A DNA stretch of 64,000 bases from assembly GCA_021325195.1 (NCBI GenBank), contig JAJPHQ010000092.1:1-64000 (forward strand). Reading direction: 5' to 3'. The translations under genes and the position numbers were made by a program. Origin of the DNA: Gammaproteobacteria bacterium. Lineage in GTDB: Bacteria > Pseudomonadota > Gammaproteobacteria > Xanthomonadales > Rhodanobacteraceae. The stretch's first letter is position 1. The number at the start of each line of letters is the position of its first letter. Positions 58,405 through 64,000 of this stretch are shown here, piece by piece. The notes below the pieces were generated by a model that saw nothing but the letters and a program-made list of their open reading frames with translations, had not been told where the DNA came from and did not search any database.

Positions 58405-60465
58405 ATGACCGAAAGCAATCCCCTGCTCGCCGACGGCGCCCTGCCCGCCTTCGCGCAGATCCGCGCCGAACACGTCGTCCCGGCCATCGACGCGATCCTG
58501 GCCGGTTACCGTGCCGGCATCGACGCGCTGACCGCGCCCGCCGCGCCGCGCGACTTCGAGCACGTGATGCTGGCCTGCGAACGCCTCGGCCAGCGCCTCG
58601 CGCGCGCGTGGGCACCGGTGTCGCACCTGCACGCGGTGGCCGATTCGCCCGAACTCCGCGCGGCTCACGAACAGGCGCTGGAAAAGATCACCGCGTTCGA
58701 AAGCGAGCTGGGCCAGAACCGTGCGCTGTATGCCGCGGTTCTGGCGGTGGCGGATGCGCCGGGGTTCGCGCAACGGCCGCGCCCCGAGCGCGCGCTGGTC
58801 GAGCATGCGCTGCGTGACTTCAGACTGGCCGGTGTCGCGCTGGAAGAACCCGCGCGCACGCGCTTCCGCGAGATCGCCAGCGAGCTGGCGATACTCGCCA
58901 CCGATTTTTCCAACGCGGTGCTGGATGCCACCGAAGCCTGGCATCTGCACGTCACCGACGAGCGCGACCTCGCCGGCATTCCCGAGTCCGGTCGCGCGGT
59001 GCTGCGCGAATATGCGCGCGAGCGCGATCTGGACGGTTACCTGGTGACGCTGCGCCAGCCTTCGGTGCAGGCGGTGCTGACCCACGCCGATGACCGCTCG
59101 TTGCGCGAACGCGTGTACTGGGCGTACCAGACGCGTGCCTCGGACCAGGGCCCGGACGCCGGCAGGTTCGACAATTCCGGACGCATCGAGAAGATACTTG
59201 CGCTGCGCCACGAGGCCGCGCAGCTGCTCGGCTTCGCCAATGCCGCCGAAGAATCGCTTGCCACCAAGATGGCGGGGACGCCGGACGAGGTGCTCGGATT
59301 TCTCCGCGACCTGACCGCGCGCGCCAAGCCGGTGGCGCAACGCGAAGTGGAGGAGCTTCGTGCCTTCGCGCGCGCGGAACTCGGTCTCGACGTGCTGGAA
59401 GCCTGGGACGTCGCCTACGCTTCGGAAAGACTGCGCAAGGCGCGCTACGACCTGGACGACGAGGCATTGAAGCCGTATTTCCCGTTGCCGGCGGTGCTGG
59501 ACGGCGCCTTCGCGCTGGCCAACCGCTTGTACGGCATTGCACTGACGCCGCGCGCGGACGTCGAGGTGTGGCATCCCGACGTGCGTTACTTCGACGTGCG
59601 CGACGCGGCCGGCGAGACCATCGCGGGCGTGTATCTGGATCTCTACGCGCGTGGCGGCAAGCGCGGCGGCGCGTGGATGGACGTGTGCCGGGCGCGCTTC
59701 CGGGACGGCGGCGACGTGCAGCGGCCGGTCGCATTCCTGACCTGCAACTTCGCGCCGCCCACGCCCGAGCGCCCGGCCCTGCTTACCCACGACGACGTGC
59801 TCACCGTGTTCCACGAATTCGGGCATGGCCTGCACCACCTGTTGACCAGGATCGACCTGCCCTCGATCGGCGGCATCGACGGTGTGGAGTGGGACGCGGT
59901 GGAATTGCCCAGCCAGTTCATGGAGAACTTCGGCTGGAACCGGCAGGCGCTGGACCTGTTCGCGAGGCACTGGCAGACCGGCGAACGGCTGCCGGACGGA
60001 TTGTTCGAACGGATGCTGGCCGCGCGCCACTTCCAGGCCGGGATGTTCCTGTGCCGGCAACTGGAATTCGCACTGTTCGATTTCCTGCTGCACAAGGATT
60101 ACGACTCCGCGCACGGAGCGCGGGTGATGGAAACGCTGGAAGCCGCGCGGCGCGAGGCCGCGGTGTTGCATCCGCCGGCGTGGCAGCGTTTCCCGCACGC
60201 GTTCACGCACGTTTTTTCCGGCGGTTACGCGGCGGGCTATTACAGTTATCTCTGGGCCGAGGTGCTGTCGGCCGACGCGTTCGAGGCCTTCGAGGAAGGC
60301 GGCGGTGCAAGACAGGGTGTCATCGACGCCGTTGCCGGCGCTTCCTTCCGTGAAGAGATCCTCGCGGTCGGCGCCAGCCGTCCCGCGCTGGAGAGCTTCA
60401 TCGCCTTCCGCGGCCGTGCGCCGCGTCCGGATGCGCTGCTGAAATCCTACGGACTGGCGGCGTGA
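58405..60465 (+). CDS. prlC: M3 family oligopeptidase A
   Basis: TVFHEFGHGLHHLLTR zinc motif; VEWDAVELPSQFMENF; SGGYAAGYYSYLWAEVLSADAF. Confidence 0.95.
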   Translation: MTESNPLLADGALPAFAQIRAEHVVPAIDAILAGYRAGIDALTAPAAPRDFEHVMLACERLGQRLARAWAPVSHLHAVADSPELRAAHEQALEKITAFESELGQNRALYAAVLAVADAPGFAQRPRPERALVEHALRDFRLAGVALEEPARTRFREIASELAILATDFSNAVLDATEAWHLHVTDERDLAGIPESGRAVLREYARERDLDGYLVTLRQPSVQAVLTHADDRSLRERVYWAYQTRASDQGPDAGRFDNSGRIEKILALRHEAAQLLGFANAAEESLATKMAGTPDEVLGFLRDLTARAKPVAQREVEELRAFARAELGLDVLEAWDVAYASERLRKARYDLDDEALKPYFPLPAVLDGAFALANRLYGIALTPRADVEVWHPDVRYFDVRDAAGETIAGVYLDLYARGGKRGGAWMDVCRARFRDGGDVQRPVAFLTCNFAPPTPERPALLTHDDVLTVFHEFGHGLHHLLTRIDLPSIGGIDGVEWDAVELPSQFMENFGWNRQALDLFARHWQTGERLPDGLFERMLAARHFQAGMFLCRQLEFALFDFLLHKDYDSAHGARVMETLEAARREAAVLHPPAWQRFPHAFTHVFSGGYAAGYYSYLWAEVLSADAFEAFEEGGGARQGVIDAVAGASFREEILAVGASRPALESFIAFRGRAPRPDALLKSYGLAA

Positions 60466-60472
60466 AGCACCC

Positions 60473-61240
60473 ATGAAAATCGCCTCGTGGAACGTCAATT
60501 CTCTGAAGGTGCGCCTGCCGCACGTCGAGCGGTGGTGTCGCGAGGCGCAGCCCGACGTGCTGGCCCTGCAGGAAACCAAGCTGGAAGACGACAGGTTTCC
60601 GCGCGCGGCGATCGAGGCACTGGGTTACCGGGTGGCGTATTCGGGACAGAAGACCTACAACGGCGTCGCGATCCTGTCGCGCGAGCCGCTGGAAGACGTG
60701 GTCGCGGGCGTGCCGGGCTTCGACGATCCGCACCGGCGCGTGCTGGCCGCGACCGTGGGCGGCGTGCGCATCGTCGATCTGTACGTGGTCAACGGCCAGA
60801 GCGTGGGCAGCGAAAAGTACGAGTGGAAGCTCAAGTGGCTGCGTGCCGTCACGGATTACCTGCGCGATGAATTGAAGCGTCATCGCAAGCTGGTCGTGCT
60901 GGGCGATTTCAACATCGCGCCGGAGGACCGCGACGTGCACGATCCCGAACTGTGGCGCGATCAGGTGCTGTGTTCGGAACCCGAGCGTGCGGCGCTGCGC
61001 GGCATGCTCGATCTGGGTTTCGTCGATACCTTCCGCGTCTTCGTCGAGGACGGCGGCCACTACACTTGGTGGGATTACCGGCAGGGTGCGTTCCGGCGCG
61101 GCCTGGGACTGCGCATCGACCTGATCCTGGCGGCCAGCTCGCTGCACCCGCGGCTGAAATCCGCCGCGATCGACCGCGCGCCGCGCAGCTGGGAGCGGCC
61201 GTCCGACCACGTGCCGGTCTCGGTCGAACTTGAACCTTGA
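60473..61240 (+). CDS. xthA: Exodeoxyribonuclease III
   Basis: MKIASWNVNSLKVRLPHV, LALQETKLED, GDFNIAPEDRDVHDP, LRIDLILAS, SDHVPV. Confidence 0.96.
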   Translation: MKIASWNVNSLKVRLPHVERWCREAQPDVLALQETKLEDDRFPRAAIEALGYRVAYSGQKTYNGVAILSREPLEDVVAGVPGFDDPHRRVLAATVGGVRIVDLYVVNGQSVGSEKYEWKLKWLRAVTDYLRDELKRHRKLVVLGDFNIAPEDRDVHDPELWRDQVLCSEPERAALRGMLDLGFVDTFRVFVEDGGHYTWWDYRQGAFRRGLGLRIDLILAASSLHPRLKSAAIDRAPRSWERPSDHVPVSVELEP

Positions 61241-61264
61241 GCCGGCCGCCACGATCATGCGGGC

Positions 61265-61948
61265 ATGGGCGTACCGGTCTTCACCAACGACATCATCGCC
61301 GACAGCGAACTGGAACTGCTCGACCGCTTCCTGCGGGTGCAGGCGCGCGCCAGCGGCGACGAAACGCTGCTGCTGGACGGCGTGCACGGCCTGTTGACCG
61401 AGCTGGCGATCGGGCCCGATCCGGCGCTGCCGGAGGAGTGGCTGCCGGAGGTGCTGCACGCGCCGTTCGAGAACCCCGAGCAGGGCGAGGCGGTGCTGTC
61501 GCTGCTGGCCAAGCTCAACGATTCGATTCCGTCGGAGCTGGAAAGCGAGATCTACGAGCCGGTGCTGGGTGAAGTGGTGCCCGAGCAGCGCGTGCACGGC
61601 GAGCTTTCCGCGGCCGGCTGGTGCGAGGGTTTCAGCCGCGGCATCGACCTGCGCGCGCCGATCTGGGAATCACGGCTGGCCGAGGACAGCGAGCTGATGG
61701 AGGTGCTGGGTCCGATCATGGCGCTGGCGGTGGACGACGGCATCCTGGCGGCCGACGTGCCGATCGCCAAGCTCGACGATGCCGAGTACGAAGCCTGCCT
61801 CGCGCAGATTCCGCAGGCGGTCGAGGCCGTGGCGCATTACTGGCGCGTGCATCCGCCCACCGAACGCGAACGCACCGCGGGCGGCGGCGCTTCGTCCGCT
61901 GCGTTTCCGAACGCCCCGTCCCGCCGCGGCGGGCGTTCGGTGCACTAG
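61265..61948 (+). CDS. UPF0149/YecA family protein
   Basis: LDRFLRVQARASGDETLLLDGVHGLLTELAIGP..AGWCEGFSRGIDL; acidic. Confidence 0.8.
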   Translation: MGVPVFTNDIIADSELELLDRFLRVQARASGDETLLLDGVHGLLTELAIGPDPALPEEWLPEVLHAPFENPEQGEAVLSLLAKLNDSIPSELESEIYEPVLGEVVPEQRVHGELSAAGWCEGFSRGIDLRAPIWESRLAEDSELMEVLGPIMALAVDDGILAADVPIAKLDDAEYEACLAQIPQAVEAVAHYWRVHPPTERERTAGGGASSAAFPNAPSRRGGRSVH

Positions 61949-62166
61949 CTGGCGTGCCTCCCCGGGCGCTGCTGCGCCGGATGCGCCTGCAGGCAAAAAC
62001 GCATCCAGTCCAGCCACGCTGGAACAGGACGTCCCCGTCCTGACCTGTCCCGGCAGCCGCTTCGATCGGGGACGTCATTCGTGAACGCTGCGTTCTCGCC
62101 ACGGGCATTGGCTTTCGCTCGACGCGGGCGCATCTTGGGATGCACCCGAGGACCCGGAGGCGAGCC

Positions 62167-63006
62167 ATGTCTTCCCGCACCATCACCCGCCGCGTGCGCG
62201 GCATCCCGACGTCGGACGGCGCCGGCGTCAAGCTGACCCGCGTGATCGGCCAGCCCGGGCTGGATTCGCTGGACCCGTTCCTGCTGCTGGACGAATTTGG
62301 TTCCGATTCGGCCACCGATTACATCGCCGGCTTTCCCGATCATCCGCATCGCGGCTTCGAGACCGTCACCTACATGCTTGACGGGCGCATGCGCCACCGC
62401 GACAACCATGGCCATTCGGGGCTGCTGGAATCGGGCAGCGTGCAGTGGATGACCGCGGGCCGCGGCATCGTGCATTCGGAGATGCCCGAGCAGGAGCACG
62501 GCCTGATGCGCGGGTTCCAGTTGTGGGTGAACCTGGCCGCCAAGGACAAGATGACCCAACCGCGCTACCAGGACATCGCGCCGGAGCGGATTCCCGCCGT
62601 CGAGCCCGCGCCGGGTGCAAAGGTGCGCGTGATCGCGGGCGAGGTGTTCGGCGTGCGCGGTCCGGTGGACGGCATCGCGATCGCGCCGGTGTATCTGGAC
62701 ATCGCCCTGCAATCGGGTGCGAAGCTGTCGGTACCGCTGCCCGAGGCGCACAACGCCTTCGCATACGTTTTCGAAGGCGATGCCGTGCGGGTCGGCACGG
62801 AAACGCTGGGCCTGCGCGAGCTGGGCGTGTTGTCGAATGGCGAGACGATCGAACTGTCGGTGTCCGCCGACGCGCCCGCCGCACGTGTGCTGCTGGTCGC
62901 CGGAAGACCGCTCAACGAGCCGGTCGCACGCTACGGCCCGTTCGTGATGAACACCCCGCAGCAGATCGTGCAGGCGATGCAGGACTATCAGGCCGGAAAA
63001 TTCTGA
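62167..63006 (+). CDS. Pirin family protein
   Basis: LDPFLLLDEFGSD, GFPDHPHRGFETVTYMLDGRMRHRDNHGHSGLLESGSVQWMTAGRGIVHSEMPE. Confidence 0.96.
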   Translation: MSSRTITRRVRGIPTSDGAGVKLTRVIGQPGLDSLDPFLLLDEFGSDSATDYIAGFPDHPHRGFETVTYMLDGRMRHRDNHGHSGLLESGSVQWMTAGRGIVHSEMPEQEHGLMRGFQLWVNLAAKDKMTQPRYQDIAPERIPAVEPAPGAKVRVIAGEVFGVRGPVDGIAIAPVYLDIALQSGAKLSVPLPEAHNAFAYVFEGDAVRVGTETLGLRELGVLSNGETIELSVSADAPAARVLLVAGRPLNEPVARYGPFVMNTPQQIVQAMQDYQAGKF

Positions 63007-63192
63007 TGCGATCATCCCTGATCGCTGCGCTGCCAATCGTGCGAGTGGTTGCAAGTCTCTCGCGACGCTCTGGACAAATCCGTCCAGGATTTGCCCGAGC
63101 CCGCCGACCAGCCGCGCTTGGAGCGCGGCGGAACGCCAAGGGCGGCCTTCGCGAAGCGAAGGTGAGGTACAAGGATGTACCGAATAATTCGG

Positions 63193-63303
63193 TACACGCC
63201 CGAAATCGGCTTCGCAAATCAAGCACCTCCAACCCATGCGTGCTTGATGGGCGGGTGGCACCTCCCTGTGCCGGATGGAAACTCTGATCAATCAGAGTTT
63301 CCC
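63193..63303 (+). repeat. Multi-hairpin intergenic repeat element, copy 2
   Basis: CACGCCCGAAATCGGCTTCGCAAATCAAGCACCTCCAACCCATGCGTGCTTGATGGGCGGGTGGCACCTCCCTGTGCCGGATGGAAACTCTGATCAATCAGAGTTTCC. Confidence 0.88.
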
Positions 63304-63534
63304 TAAGAGGTTGTTGAGAAAGTGCAGTCCTGCACTTGACTCGCGCCATCCATGGCGCTCGCCCTGCGGGCCAGCTTCGCTGTTCGCATCCGCTCCTGCG
63401 GATACAGTCTCAACGTCGCGAGTCCGGCGCATGTCCGGACTCGCTCCCGACGGATCAAGCGCTTGCGCGTTTGATCCGCGGCGGGCCATCCGCGGCCCGC
63501 GCTTAGCAGGGTGTTTCTCAACACCCTGCTTAAG
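63304..63534. mobile_element. Putative MITE-like non-coding element with imperfect terminal inverted repeats
   Basis: Left TAAGAGGTTGTTGAGAAA; right end reverse complement CTTAAGCAGGGTGTTGAGAAA; interior made of several short inverted repeats; no transposase. Confidence 0.45.
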
Positions 63535-63554
63535 ACGATCGCGTGGAGAAACGG

Positions 63555-63587
63555 ATAAAAAAACCGGACGGCGATGCCGTCCGGTTC
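63555..63587 (-). terminator. Rho-independent terminator (minus strand, downstream of phasin-like gene)
   Basis: Minus strand: AACCGGACGGC-ATC-GCCGTCCGGTT followed by a T-run (TTTTTT). Confidence 0.85.
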
Positions 63588-63805
63588 GAGTCGCGCTGCA
63601 GGAGGGAGGGGGATCTCCGCGGCGCGTACTTTTCTTGTCGGCCCGGGGGAAGGCGGCCGTTCCTGTCCGTGGAACCAGCCCGTGCCCCCGCCATCTCCGT
63701 CAAACCCTGGTGGTGCGCGGGTTTGGCCGCCCCCTGACTCAAGGTGGGCAAGTCGGGGACGTGGCCGGGTCCGTTGAAACCGGACCTTCTAACTTCTAAG
63801 TGGTG

Positions 63806-64000
63806 TCAGCGCGCCTTCTTGGCGGGCGCGGCGGCGGCGTCATTGGCCGCCTTGAGGCCGGTGCGGGTCAACTCGCCGATCTGCTCGGCCGTCTTCTGCG
63901 CGATGCCGATGACCTGCTGGCCGGTGGCATAGGCCGACTCGACGGCGTCACGCGCGAAGTCGAGACCCTTTGGCCACAACGCGGTGAGGTCCTGGACTTC
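63806..64000 (-). CDS. Phasin family protein (5' part beyond window)
   Basis: Minus-strand translation ..EVQDLTALWPKGLDFARDAVESAYATGQQVIGIAQKTAEQIGELTRTGLKAANDAAAAPAKKAR*. Confidence 0.75.
   Translation of the reverse strand, partial: EVQDLTALWPKGLDFARDAVESAYATGQQVIGIAQKTAEQIGELTRTGLKAANDAAAAPAKKAR

Noticed and set aside
57685-60579. 964-aa minus-strand ORF
   Set aside because: Antisense to prlC and out of frame across the patatin gene; fusion is only absence of stop codons.
1-64000. tRNA or rRNA genes
   Set aside because: Intergenic spaces were scanned by eye and no cloverleaf-like or rRNA-like sequence was recognised; a tRNAscan-SE run would be decisive.

Overview
This 64 kb window is high-GC chromosomal DNA. 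Protein-level resemblance and gene order (xerC-DUF484-dapF-lptM, hslVU, ubiJ-ubiB, rpmB-rpmG, secB-gpsA) suggest a gammaproteobacterium of the Xanthomonadales/Rhodanobacteraceae type; this is inference, no search was run. Most of it is densely packed housekeeping sequence: ubiquinone biosynthesis, ribosome rescue and tRNA modification, peptidases, DNA repair and helicases, phospholipid synthesis, an ABC exporter with auxiliary proteins, ribosomal proteins and central metabolism. Nearly all of the many long overlapping ORFs in the track are antisense or out-of-frame ghosts of high-GC coding sequence. The least ordinary region is an AT-richer accessory segment (about 34.76-38.87 kb) between a fatty-acid desaturase gene and rpmG. 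It holds (i) a HigBA-like toxin-antitoxin module bracketed by two diverged ~150 bp copies of the desaturase 3' end plus terminator, with a toxin ORF that has no usable start in its own frame; (ii) an S53 (sedolisin/kumamolisin-like) protease whose signal peptide and propeptide are split into different frames by G homopolymers of 16, 11, 8 and 22 nt, which is either a phase-variable switch or a sequencing/assembly artefact; (iii) an outer-membrane beta-barrel gene; and (iv) a three-unit palindromic repeat array. Other noteworthy items are a ~110 bp multi-hairpin element present twice in opposite orientation, a MITE-like hairpin-rich element, direct palindromic repeats flanking a DUF971 gene, degenerate heptamer repeats (one of which extends the HslV C-terminus), a 31-aa membrane microprotein, and a thymidine kinase lacking most of the usual zinc ligands. 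No tRNA, rRNA, CRISPR array or intact transposase was found.
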